A DNA stretch of 64,000 bases, from contig NZ_JAJTWT010000018.1 of assembly GCF_021353235.1 (NCBI RefSeq), positions 20,034 through 84,033 on the forward strand, given 5' to 3'. Made by a program: the position numbers and the translations under genes. Shown piece by piece: positions 54,601 through 59,682 of the stretch (position 1 is its first letter; every line of letters starts with the position of its first letter). The notes beneath the pieces are model-generated. The model made no database searches. It was not told where the DNA came from and was given only the letters and a program-made list of their open reading frames with translations. The DNA is from Pelomonas caseinilytica (GTDB lineage Bacteria > Pseudomonadota > Gammaproteobacteria > Burkholderiales > Burkholderiaceae_C).

Positions 54601-55439
54601 CCGAGGGCGCCAGCCTGGCCGTGCAGGCGGCCGGCGGCGGCTCGGTGCTGCTGGCCCAGGACGCCAACAGCTTCAAGGGCCAGCTCTCGGTGCTCAGCGG
54701 CGCGGGCTATGGCACGGCCTGGTCGCCCAACGTCAAGGGCGCCCTGGGCGTGCAGTCGGTGGTGCGCGTGGCCGGGCAGCAGGTCAACGTCGGCGGCAGC
54801 GGCATCGAGGCCGACGTGCTCAGCCTGCGTGCCGACCAGCTCGCCACGCTCGGCACCGCCAAGCTCGTCGCCCGGCTGCCCTTCGACGAGACCCTGCTCG
54901 GCAAGACCCTGTCGCTGCCGAGCATGACGCTGGAGCTGGCGCCCGGCGCCCTGGGCGTGTCCGGCGCCTTCGGCGTGGTCGGCGGCACGCCGCTGCAGGT
55001 CGAGGTGGGGTCGACGGCCACCGGCAACCGCACGAGCGGCCCCAACGCCGGCTACCTGACGGTGCTGCCCAAGGGCGGCGCCCAGGGCGCCAGCGTGATC
55101 GTGCTGGCCGGCCCGGAGGTCGGCGCCGGCACCGTCGCGCCCTATCGCTTCTTCCACGACGGCGCCCGTCAGGCGACGGAAATCCCGGTGATCTATAACG
55201 GTGTACTGCCGCTGACCCCGTCGGCCTCCGGCGCGCTTTCTTCCATCAACGGCGACGCCGAGGACGCCCGCCGGGCGCGCTTCCAGGAGACGGTGCGGAC
55301 CGAGAACGTGACCGTGCGCCTGCGCTCCGGCGTCATCGCCGAGGTCGGCCCCGGCCGCCCGTCCACCCAGGGCAGCGAGGGCGCCACGCCGCCCGTGCAA
55401 TGCGACCCCGCCGCCCAACCCGCCCTGAGCTGCAAGTGA
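42636..55439 (+). CDS. Giant TpsA exoprotein, filamentous-haemagglutinin-like
   Basis: This protein of about 4,267 residues is predicted to be exported by the adjacent TpsB. The ATG at 42636 gives a signal peptide (RRSRLQPLGLALCLALAYPAAQA). It is preceded by GAGG and follows the TpsB stop by 7 bp; a longer frame inside tpsB is rejected. The haemagg_act/TPS domain (about residues 30-290) has NSVLLNRVVGGDPS and NPRGIVFGRGSQVDVGG. The chain is then a repetitive beta-helix rich in Gly, Thr, Ala and Asn. Units of about 93 residues occur (NDLQGAV-type landmark), with autotransporter-type repeats (GGLTKxGxGTLTL) near 52.9-54.0 kb. The C-terminus has CDPAAQPALSCK, a cysteine pair recalling the HMW1 anchor. 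Function is probably adhesion or biofilm; no toxin domain is visible. Confidence 0.9.
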   Translation: MRASPRRSRLQPLGLALCLALAYPAAQALPQGAQVVQGRATVSTPQPGQGLIQQSTDKAVINWQGFSIGANESLRIEQPGVNSVLLNRVVGGDPSLILGRMQSNGLVFLLNPRGIVFGRGSQVDVGGLVASTLDLSDSAFLAGDYRFTAGPGAGGLQADGSITAPGGTVALLAPRLDVGGSIQARRVGLAAASAASVDIEGDGLVLFQLRNDDERDVALKFSGRILAEGGSAELRAQARGGVAGQVLNMDGVVQARGLRQQGGRIVIDGGTAGDTLVGGRLDASGETGGGITVLGRQVALLDTARLDASGALGGGSLQVGGGFQGQGTDHNAQRTWIAAGARLNADATGQGDGGRVAVWADQRTDMLGQISARGGALGGNGGQVETSGKLQLNMPTGQVDVGASLGRAGQWLLDPNDLVISNASSQQVPGTAPFVTTADGAVLNVGTLNAALTGGATITVRTATTAGSTESGNIDVRANIVPAGAATLQLIAQGNIAFGTNGKISAGPSALNVQLLAGSDASGNSPGGNTSSITGIAATTIDTNGGTLTATSKGTIDLVSVMSGHATLTSNGGGVVLPKGTVSGALDVTTTGGNITQTSGGLVVTGISTLNAGSGAITLADTHNDLQGTVNLTGGTTKVVNTANVGNVLTLGTLSTGNLDVTAGGGTLNLGKGSVTGTLTAHSGGGAITQAAGGLVVTGASTLDAVSAAITLTDAANDLQGSVALTGGTTQITNTLNALNALTLSSYSTGSLTLIAGGGTLNLGTGTVTGVLTATSGGGAIVQGTGGIKVTGTASLNAGGGGITLNDPTNDLLGTVNLTGATTQLKNTKGTAHALALGTLNTGDLTVTAGGGTLDLGTGTVTGNLTANSGGGAIVQASGGLTVTGTSSLTATGAAITLLDAANDLQGAVSATGTTTQLLTSGALTLASLNTGNLTVMSTGALKLGTGTVTGVLTAHSNGGAITQAAGGLVVTGASTLDAGAGTITLADAANDLQGAVGLIGGATQIVNTKNVANALTLGTVATGNLTVTAGGGTLNLGKGTVTGNLTADSGGGAIVQASGGLTVTGTSSLTAAAAAITLTDSANDLQGAVSATGATTQLLSSGALTLASLTTGNLTATSTGVLKLGTGTVTGTLTATSNGGAITQASGGLVVTGTSSLDAGAGAITLADAANDLQGAVGLIGGATQIVNTKNVANALTLGTVATGNLTVTAGGGTLNLGTGTISGNLTADSGGGAIVQGSGGLTVTGTSSLTATGAAITLLDAANDLQGAVSATGATTQLLTSGALTLASLATGNLTATSTGALKLGTGTVTGTLTATSNGGAITQAAGGLVVTSTSSLDAGTGAITLADAANDLQGAVGLIGGATQIVNTKNVANALTLGTVATGNLTVTAGGGTLNLGKGTVTGNLTADSGGGAIVQASGGLTVTGTSSLTATGAAITLLDAANDLQGAVSATGATTQLLSSGALTLASLATNDLTVTSTGALKLGTGTVTGALVAHSNGGAITQAAGGLVVTGTTSLDAGTAAITLADAANDLQGAVSLIGGATQIVNTRNAGNALTLASLNTGNLNVTAGGGTLKLGTGTVTGALTANSGGGAITQASGGLAVTGTSSLTATGAAITLLDAANNLQGAVSATGGATQLLNGSGHALTLASLATGALTATSGGALKLGTGTVNGTLTAHSNGGAITQASGGLVVTGASSLDAGAGAITLADAANDLQGAVSLTGGATQVVNTKNAANALTLASLNTGNLSVTAGGGTLKLGTGTVTGTLTANSGGGAITQAAGGLVVTGNASLTATGAAITLNDAANDWQGSVAISGGATVLSSTRTAASTLTLGALNTGSLTVSTAGGNLLLGTGTVAGALGASSGGGTLGQVAGGLTVSGVATLNAGTGDVVLTDTHNHWSGGVQLTGNSLDLHSAGDLSILALSQPANRALTLAADGNLVLGAVDLNTGTADLSLTSLGGSFTAGGKLAGRNITLAAQTGLNLGHDIDATGTLSLTTTSGGVNQTAGAIQVGGTTTVSAGSSAISLAQAGNHFTGAVQLSGGAVQVADSGALVLGTTTAATLAATSHGALTQAGKLAVAGTASFDTGTAALTLTDPTNDLTGAIGITGGAVDLVTAHDLNLAALSQAPGQALRLTAGGTLTLPAALTNIDTGSADLKLVSQGGAFATAGTLKGGNVTLGGLSVTLGHDVTATGALDVQALAGSIVQTGGRISATGASQFDAGAFALTLNRPLNDFQGAVSLTGGSTQIAATSLHALDLAALATGSLNATAAGALRLGTGTVGGNLAAASGGILNQAAGGLTVTGSTSLNAGSFAITLLDAANHWGGAVALTGGTTQLRANGALLLGAANVGLLSLTSTGAVTQNAALVVGGGLSVDAGSAGIDLGQFANSFSGSVSLTGGASQVRSGGALTLGVLGTGALTARSSGALVLGQGTVGGDLLAISNGGAVSQGGALNVAGAASVQAGTGAITLAQAGNHWGGTVDLSGAATQLTSAAGLTLGTLAVGALSVDATGPLVLGQGSVGGSLAASSHGGAIGQAGALDVAGAANVQAGTGSITLTQAGNRWQSTVQLGGATTQITGAGSLTLGLLDTGDLTATSSGVLGLGQGRVAGALVATSASHAITQSGALQVDGTATLDAGSADITLAQAGNQLQGALHLTARNATVVNQADLDLAGLNLDSLDATSAGALKLGHASLAGTLAARALGGALTQAAGGLTVAGATTLQASGGITLADAANHFQGLVSLAGGSATVLANAEALRLGSLATGDLGVTAAGALDLGSGSIGGHLTAVSSGALTQTGALAVGAGAGLNAGSAAITLEQAGNAFTGTVALSGGNVRLASAAGLALGLLAVGDLTVSSGGALQLGSGAVGGSLTATSGGALTQASGGLAVAGTSQLDAGSHAIQLAEAGNAFTGAVGLVAGDATLVNGAALLLGASTVGGNLSATTRGTGIAQSGALTVGGSSAFAADGAAATLSLGLAGNQLHGAVSTAALNGGRFTAATIENALDLGFSGDAGVLSLGSTGLLTLGGGRSGSLTAAATTGIVQTGALDVSGLTTLVARGAALAVDLRHAGNDLARVQLTASPGGSFAAVQLRDGDAIRHDGLQFAGDAASLDLGSAGALDLAGIATASLRADTSASGAAITQSGRLAVSGDATFAAGSGAITLLRADNGLPSLTVASAGRARIASAGDVTVNAGSVSAGLELASPGAIALAGPLSGAGELVLNGRGSLTIASAQAYAGGTRIQSGRLVLQGSAAQAGSGAVQLGAGGQLDLRDGATLANALVGQGGSVLNSAGTGTLAGPVTLQALTTFAPSAAGGGLTVSGAIDDAGGGFGLRLADSGTLTLTGSNHYGGVTDIAAGTLRANGAAALPSTSAVQIAAGAVLALGADLTAGSLGGAGHVELGGFTLGVGADGGDSSFAGSLAGSGGLTKLGAGALTLSGSSTHTGATRVAAGQLVLDSATALNETTAVTVDAGATLTVKQSVNLGSLAGAGTVAVQAPQLGVGANGSDTVFNGALTGAGGLAKIGTGRLTLGGAASLAGDVRVDAGRLQLAAAGALPGSAAVAVAAGATLDLQADQGLAALSGSGQVQLNASTLTLGATGRDSRFDGVVSGSGGLTKAGTGTLTLGGANLYTGTTRVAAGTLDLAAAQALAGGSALAIDAAGRVQVHANQAVATLGGSGALVLDGATLAVGAGGADSRFDGSVSGSGGLAKQGAGTLTLTAAATNGGATAIEAGTLRLAGSGSLGAGEIRNQGSLVLDRADGVELTQAITGSGGLTVLQGAVTLASAGNTYAGATQVLGGSLATTAAERLPDASAVQVAAGAQLQLGGKETVASLQAAGSVHLAGDFTTQAEQVYTGSLTLANPSGLTLTGTTIDASRSSNQFGTAPLNLGGGQALVTVKEALQLGNLTLSGGGRIEAARLDLNGKIALTGGSLTLVATAAPDDAKATPQGVAQVPLAGVSLALAEATVQQGGAGAITVAEGASLAVQAAGGGSVLLAQDANSFKGQLSVLSGAGYGTAWSPNVKGALGVQSVVRVAGQQVNVGGSGIEADVLSLRADQLATLGTAKLVARLPFDETLLGKTLSLPSMTLELAPGALGVSGAFGVVGGTPLQVEVGSTATGNRTSGPNAGYLTVLPKGGAQGASVIVLAGPEVGAGTVAPYRFFHDGARQATEIPVIYNGVLPLTPSASGALSSINGDAEDARRARFQETVRTENVTVRLRSGVIAEVGPGRPSTQGSEGATPPVQCDPAAQPALSCK
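44511..48090 (+). repeat. Tandem 279/264-bp coding repeats in 543-bp higher-order units
   Basis: The landmark coding for NDLQG recurs at 44511, 44790, 45069, 45348, 45612, 45891, 46155, 46434, 46698, 46977, 47241, 47520, 47790 and 48069. Early spacing is 279 bp (93 residues). From 45348 to 47520 it alternates 264/279, a strict 543-bp dimer repeated four times. Copies within the dimer array are almost identical in DNA: about 85 bp from 45642 recur at 46185 and 46728 with a single base change seen. Confidence 0.9.
52935..53900 (+). repeat. Autotransporter-associated beta-strand repeats, 282-bp period
   Basis: The motif GGLxKxGxGxLTL recurs at 52941, 53223, 53505 and 53787, exactly 282 bp (94 residues) apart. 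Between them are VAAG/VDAG-xL and variable stretches. A fifth, degenerate copy follows near 53980. These copies are diverged at DNA level, unlike the 543-bp array, so they are older. Confidence 0.85.
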
Positions 55440-55450
55440 CCGCCACCGTG

Positions 55451-56839
55451 ATGCCCGCCGAGCCTGCCGAACCCGCCGCCTCCCAGCCCGACCTGCAGCG
55501 CCGCCGCCTGTGCGGCTCGCTGCTGGGCGTGGGGGCCCTGGCCGGCGCCGGACTGGCCGCCGCCGGGGAGGCCGCGCCGGCGCCCAGCAGCGAGATCCGC
55601 CTGGCCCTGCTGATGGGCAACCGCGCCTACCCCCAGCCCTTCGACCTGCCGCCCATCCCCAAGAACCTGCGCGACCTCGAGACGGCGCTGGAGCGGCGCG
55701 GCTTCAAGGTCACCTCGGCCCTGGACCTGGACCTGCCGTCGGCGCGCCGCGCGCTGGACGCCTTCATCGCCGAAGCGGCGGCCAGCCCCCCGGACGCGAC
55801 CATCTTCTTCTACTTCAGCGGCCACGGCGTGCAGGTGGACGCCGCCAACCTGCTGCTGCCCGCGGGCCTGAATCCCTCGGCCAAGGGCGAGCTGCTGCAG
55901 ACGGCCAGCGTGCAGCTCCTGGGCGACGTGGTGCGCCGCCTGCCGCCGCGTCGCGACGGCATGGTCATCGCCGTCGTGGACGCCTGCCGCACCGGCCTGC
56001 GCGCCGGCGAGGTCTCGGGCCTGAACCAGGTCGAGGCGCCGCCGGGCTGCCTGATCAGCTTTTCCACCGGCGCGGGCAAGCCCGCCATCGCGCCGGCCGT
56101 CGAGACGCAGAACACCTTCTACACCGGCTCGCTGGTGCGGCTGATGGGCAGCGTTTCCGACGAGACCACCTTCCCCGAGCTGATGCAGCTGGTGCGCAGC
56201 GACGTGCGCGAGACCATGCTCAACCACCCGGTCGCCGCCATCCGCCAGCTCGCCCAGGACCCGTTCATCGCCGACCACACGCGCGTGCGGCTGACGGTGG
56301 AGCCGCGCCGCGCCGGGCCGCCGGCGCCCGTCGTCAAGGACATCGACGAGGAGGCCGAGCTCAGGAAGCTCGAGCAGCTGGCCTGGCCGGCCGAGGTCGT
56401 GCAGGTGGCCGAGGCCTTCCTCGACGCCCGCCCGCAGAGCCGCTTCGCCGCGGGCGTGCAGGTCGCGCGCGACGGCGCCCGCTCGGCCGTCAAGGCCCTC
56501 AAGCGCAACGACGTGCGCCTGTACCGCGCCGCCTTCGCGCTCAGCGACGACATGCCCGCCGAGCAGCGCCAGGACCTGCTGCGCTGCGGGCGCGGCGACA
56601 AGGACGCCGCCGCGCGCATGGCCGGGCGCTTCCGCGGCTTCGGTGCCTCGTCGGCGGCCCAGTCGCGCTACGAGGGCTGGCTGCAGTTCGCCGTGGCCCT
56701 GGGCAACGGCATCGCGAGCTACGAGCTGGCCCTGCATTTCCGCAGCACCGGGCAGCCGTTGCTGGCTTCGCAGTTCGAGTCGCGCGCCCGCGACCTCGGC
56801 TACACGCCGCCGCCCGACCTCGACAACGTCCGCAAATAA
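55451..56839 (+). CDS. Exported caspase-like (peptidase C14) protein
   Basis: This 462-residue protein with a caspase fold begins 11 bp after the tpsA stop, so it is probably cotranscribed. An alternative GTG lies at 55448. The N-terminus has a twin-arginine-like signal, QRRRLCGSLLGVGALAGAGL, followed by Ala/Pro. The caspase domain covers about residues 48-270. LALLMGNRAYP starts it, FFYFSGHG holds catalytic His125, and VVDACRTG holds catalytic Cys179. A C-terminal helical part (about residues 300-460) is of unknown type. Caspase homologues cleave after Arg/Lys or Asp. Export together with a TPS protein suggests a role in processing it or acting outside the cytoplasm; that is inference. Confidence 0.85.
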   Translation: MPAEPAEPAASQPDLQRRRLCGSLLGVGALAGAGLAAAGEAAPAPSSEIRLALLMGNRAYPQPFDLPPIPKNLRDLETALERRGFKVTSALDLDLPSARRALDAFIAEAAASPPDATIFFYFSGHGVQVDAANLLLPAGLNPSAKGELLQTASVQLLGDVVRRLPPRRDGMVIAVVDACRTGLRAGEVSGLNQVEAPPGCLISFSTGAGKPAIAPAVETQNTFYTGSLVRLMGSVSDETTFPELMQLVRSDVRETMLNHPVAAIRQLAQDPFIADHTRVRLTVEPRRAGPPAPVVKDIDEEAELRKLEQLAWPAEVVQVAEAFLDARPQSRFAAGVQVARDGARSAVKALKRNDVRLYRAAFALSDDMPAEQRQDLLRCGRGDKDAAARMAGRFRGFGASSAAQSRYEGWLQFAVALGNGIASYELALHFRSTGQPLLASQFESRARDLGYTPPPDLDNVRK

Positions 56840-56902
56840 CGCCGGGAACCGCCGGGGCCGGCCCGTCACTCACGCTGCACGAAACCGCAGCGGAGTGAAC
56901 CG

Positions 56903-57583
56903 ATGGCGAAAGCCCACATCGACATGAGCGCGACCGAGCTGTCCTCGGCCGCCGTCAAGGATCTGGAGAACAAGCTCAACGGCAAGACGCTCGCCTTTGC
57001 GAGCACCAATGCCGAGCTCGACCTGGACGGCGCCTTCGTGGATGCCGTGCGCTGGCAGGGTCAGCTGTGGGACACCGTCGTCAAGGAAAGCGGCGTGAAG
57101 TCGCCCGGCAAGCCGCGCAAGGTCACGAGCAACATCACCGAGCCCGGGACCTACAACGTCGAGCTCGAGCTCTGGGACCGGATGCTGAAGTTCAAGCTCA
57201 AGATCGACCCGCCGTCCAGCAGCGACAAGACCGGCCGCGCCATCAAGCGCAACAGCAACCCGCCGCACGTGGCGGTGCACAACAAGGGCGCCAAGCTCGG
57301 CGACTGCCCGACCGACTACGTTGGCGACCTCAAGGACCTGATGAAGCTGATGGGCAAGACCGCCAGCTACACCTACGTCGGCGGCAGCGGCAGCAGCAAG
57401 GGATGGGCGCCGAAGTTCACCGGCCACCAGTGCCACGAGCAGCCGGGCAAGGGCTGGAAGGCCTACATCGACGAGCCCACGATGAAGACCGGCACCAAGT
57501 GGCGCCTGTATTTCGAGCTGGAATTCGACATCCCGAGCAAGACCCTGCACGTCAACCTGACGCAGGTTTCCAAGGACCACTGA
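56903..57583 (+). CDS. Unknown protein, 226 residues, beta-rich
   Basis: I do not recognise the family. There is no signal peptide or membrane segment. The C-terminal half has strand-like alternation (TYNVELELWDRMLKFKLKI and WRLYFELEFDIPSKTLHVNL). A middle segment (about residues 115-185) contains HVAVHNKGAKLGDCPTDYVGDL and GHQCHEQPGKGWKAY, with two Cys and several His. A GGAG site precedes the ATG. It lies 63 bp after the caspase gene and 59 bp before the next gene, all in the same direction, so it probably belongs to the same unit. Confidence 0.75.
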   Translation: MAKAHIDMSATELSSAAVKDLENKLNGKTLAFASTNAELDLDGAFVDAVRWQGQLWDTVVKESGVKSPGKPRKVTSNITEPGTYNVELELWDRMLKFKLKIDPPSSSDKTGRAIKRNSNPPHVAVHNKGAKLGDCPTDYVGDLKDLMKLMGKTASYTYVGGSGSSKGWAPKFTGHQCHEQPGKGWKAYIDEPTMKTGTKWRLYFELEFDIPSKTLHVNLTQVSKDH

Positions 57584-57642
57584 GCCAGGCCTCGCCGCCT
57601 GCCTGACAACCCCTCACTCACAACAAGGACTGGAGATTCGAC

Positions 57643-58842
57643 ATGGCTGGATTGAAGGATGGCGTGGTCATCGACGTGCCCGCGTGGAAGGTGCCCGTCA
57701 TCTCGAAGAAGAAGCTGATCAAGCAACCGGAGATCGCGGTCGACATCAAGTTCTCGACCGAGGACGTCAAGGAAATGCCGGACAAGCAGTTCAAGGTCTT
57801 CGAGCAGACCTTCGAGAAGCGCTTCACGCCCGAGTTCAACAAGATGAGCAACGGCTGGTTCGCCGAGATGCAGAAGGTGCTGGACAACTCCGAGGACGCC
57901 GTCGAGAAGTTGGCGAAGGACAAGAACGCCAAGGGCGACGTCAAGAAGCTCATGGAGGAACTGGTCGCCAAGGCGAACGCCGTGCTGGCCAAGCGCTGCA
58001 AGGACTGGGTCGAGCTGGCGCGCAAGCTTGCCGAGAAGGCCTACACCGAAGCCTATGACGCCTCGCTCAAGGCGATGAAGCTGAAGATCGTCAAGGCCAG
58101 GGCCAAGGTGGCGGTGAAGATCGCGCTGGTGGTGCTGCTGACGCTGACTGCCGCGGCCGTCACCATCGCCGTGAGCGTGGTGACCATGGGCGCAGGGGCG
58201 GCCGTGGCGCCGGTGGTCATCGCGGCTCTGGCCACGGGCACCAAGGCGCTGCTGGGCTCGGCCAGCGAGATCCTGAAGAGCTACGACGTGCTGGGCAACA
58301 CGCTGACGGCCGTGGAGAAGGACATGGCCAACCTGGAGAAGGCCAACGAAAGCATCTCCAAGGCCCGCCAGAAGACGGCCGGCACCTGGGACAAGGTCAA
58401 GGCCTTCAAGGCCTACATGGAGGCCGACGTCACGGCGCTGGACAAGCACGTGGGCCAGCTCGACAAGTTCACGGCCGTGGCTCGCGACAAGTCGCTCAAG
58501 CAGATCAAGGAGCTGCAGGGTCTGGCCGACCAGCTGGCCAAGGCCAAGGACGGCAGCCCCGAGGCCGCCAAGTTGGAGAAGGAAGTGCTGTCGACGCAGA
58601 AGTCCATCGACAGCGCGTTCAAGACCCTGGACACCATCGGCGACCTCAAGACGGAGGTGGCCAAGGTGAAGGCCGCCGCGGCGAAGTCCGACCCGGACGC
58701 CATCTTCGTGGCGCTGCCCAAGCTGCGTCCGGTGGTGACCAAGCTCAAGGCGGCGGTCGACTTCGGCAAGAAGGTGGGCGGGCCGCTGAAGACCATCGCG
58801 ACCGGCGTGAAGAAGATCGTCGACGCCGCGTCGAAGAAGTAA
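57643..58842 (+). CDS. Unknown helical protein with hydrophobic hairpin, pore-former-like
   Basis: This 399-residue, lysine-rich protein has no signal peptide. Long charged helices cover about residues 40-155 and 205-335. Between them lies a 45-residue hydrophobic block (about residues 157-200, VAVKIALVVLLTLTAAAV... and GAAVAPVVIAALATG) broken by a Gly-rich turn. This long-helix/hydrophobic-hairpin/long-helix plan is that of alpha-pore-forming toxins such as the ClyA and XaxA types, but I see no specific signature, so the match is by architecture only. A terminator follows 110 bp after the stop. GGAG precedes the start. Confidence 0.75.
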   Translation: MAGLKDGVVIDVPAWKVPVISKKKLIKQPEIAVDIKFSTEDVKEMPDKQFKVFEQTFEKRFTPEFNKMSNGWFAEMQKVLDNSEDAVEKLAKDKNAKGDVKKLMEELVAKANAVLAKRCKDWVELARKLAEKAYTEAYDASLKAMKLKIVKARAKVAVKIALVVLLTLTAAAVTIAVSVVTMGAGAAVAPVVIAALATGTKALLGSASEILKSYDVLGNTLTAVEKDMANLEKANESISKARQKTAGTWDKVKAFKAYMEADVTALDKHVGQLDKFTAVARDKSLKQIKELQGLADQLAKAKDGSPEAAKLEKEVLSTQKSIDSAFKTLDTIGDLKTEVAKVKAAAAKSDPDAIFVALPKLRPVVTKLKAAVDFGKKVGGPLKTIATGVKKIVDAASKK

Positions 58843-58951
58843 GACCCGTCGGGTTGATAGGCGGGCCGCGCCCCGGCCCTGGTCCGTGGGATGCGGCCGA
58901 TGCTCGCGGTCGCGTCAGCGGAGCGAACAGAACAAACGGGGGGAGGCGCCG

Positions 58952-58982
58952 GCCGCCGCGCGGATTGCTGCGCGGCGGCTTT
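58952..58982 (+). terminator. Terminator after the TPS-caspase cluster
   Basis: GCCGCCGCGC (58952-58961) pairs with GCGCGGCGGC (58970-58979) as a 10-bp stem with an 8-base loop, followed by TTTC. The T-run is short. Confidence 0.7.
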
Positions 58983-59265
58983 CGCCATCCGGTCCCGGCC
59001 CGGTGTCGACCGAAGGTCGATGACCTGCAACTGTCGCGCTGCTACTGCGTCCCTCAAACGGGTTCAAGTATCTGGATCGAAATACGGAGCCAGGAGCGTC
59101 GTGACTGCGCAGGCGGCTTGTCTGAGATCGCCGTCGACTGGCAACGGTTCGCAGCGTGAAGTGTGGCTGCGAAACTCGGCGGCGCCTGACGACGGTGGCG
59201 ACCTCGGTCAGGTGTTCAACGGTATCGACGTTGCGGGCTGCCCGACAGCGGTGGTTTCGCTTGCT
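58983..59265. other. Intergenic region without a supported gene
   Basis: About 280 bp with lower GC skew than the upstream genes. One frame spans most of it, but it has no ribosome site, no recognisable domain and unusual codon use. I see nothing else definite. It marks the change from the TPS cluster to the mobile region. Confidence 0.4.
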
Positions 59266-59583
59266 CTAAAGTTGTAGCGCGGCCATCGCGCGCCTCCGTG
59301 CGGGCCGCGACGCTCGATGAAATGCCATGATCATCTGGGCCATCTCATCTTCGTCGCAGTAGAGAAACGCGACTGAGACCTGGAGCACTGCGGCCAAACG
59401 CACGGCCATAGGGTAGTCGGGTGCATGGACGCCTTGCTCGTAGCGATTGATACGGGTCGATGCCACGAACTCATCGAGGCCGGCCTCAATTCCGAGCTGC
59501 TTCTGACTAAGACCGCGGGCAGTCCGCGCTTCCTTCAAGCGCTTTGGCCAAACTTCCCCTGCGGTGTTTCCCGATCTTGCCAT
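59266..59583 (-). CDS. XRE-family helix-turn-helix regulator
   Basis: This 105-residue protein has an N-terminal HTH_3 domain: WPKRLKEARTARGLSQKQLGIEAGL, then the recognition region ASTRINRYEQGVHAPDYPMAVRLAAVLQV. The C-terminus (MIMAFHRASRPARRRAMAALQL) is short and basic. Start chosen at the ATG 59583; an in-frame GTG at 59613 would add 10 residues. Neither start has a good ribosome site. Two near-identical palindromes just upstream suggest that it represses itself and the divergent gene. Confidence 0.85.
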   Translation of the reverse strand: MARSGNTAGEVWPKRLKEARTARGLSQKQLGIEAGLDEFVASTRINRYEQGVHAPDYPMAVRLAAVLQVSVAFLYCDEDEMAQMIMAFHRASRPARRRAMAALQL

Positions 59584-59587
59584 GTTG

Positions 59588-59602
59588 CTACGAGAGTCGT
59601 AG
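59588..59602. promoter_or_regulatory. Operator-like palindrome 1
   Basis: CTACGAGAGTCGTAG, a near-perfect inverted repeat (extended arms GCTACGA/TCGTAGC), 5 bp upstream of the XRE ATG. Confidence 0.55.
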
Positions 59603-59621
59603 CTTTCGTACACTCCGACTA

Positions 59622-59636
59622 CTACGACTTGCGTAG
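59622..59636. promoter_or_regulatory. Operator-like palindrome 2
   Basis: CTACGACTTGCGTAG shares both arms (CTACGA and CGTAG) with palindrome 1. The centres are 34 bp apart, about three helical turns, between the divergent XRE and transposase-like genes. Confidence 0.55.
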
Positions 59637-59682
59637 CTTTGTCGGTATCCTTGCTCTGCGTCGTGATGAAAGGAACGTTCTC

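Noticed and set aside
42636..55439. Contact-dependent inhibition toxin (CdiA-type) at the C-terminus of TpsA
   Set aside because: No VENN-type boundary, no polymorphic toxin domain and no immunity gene directly after it. The end is a beta-strand region with a cysteine pair.
58891..59277. A 128-codon plus-strand frame downstream of the helical protein
   Set aside because: Contains the terminator hairpin at 58952, has no ribosome site and runs into the convergent XRE gene.
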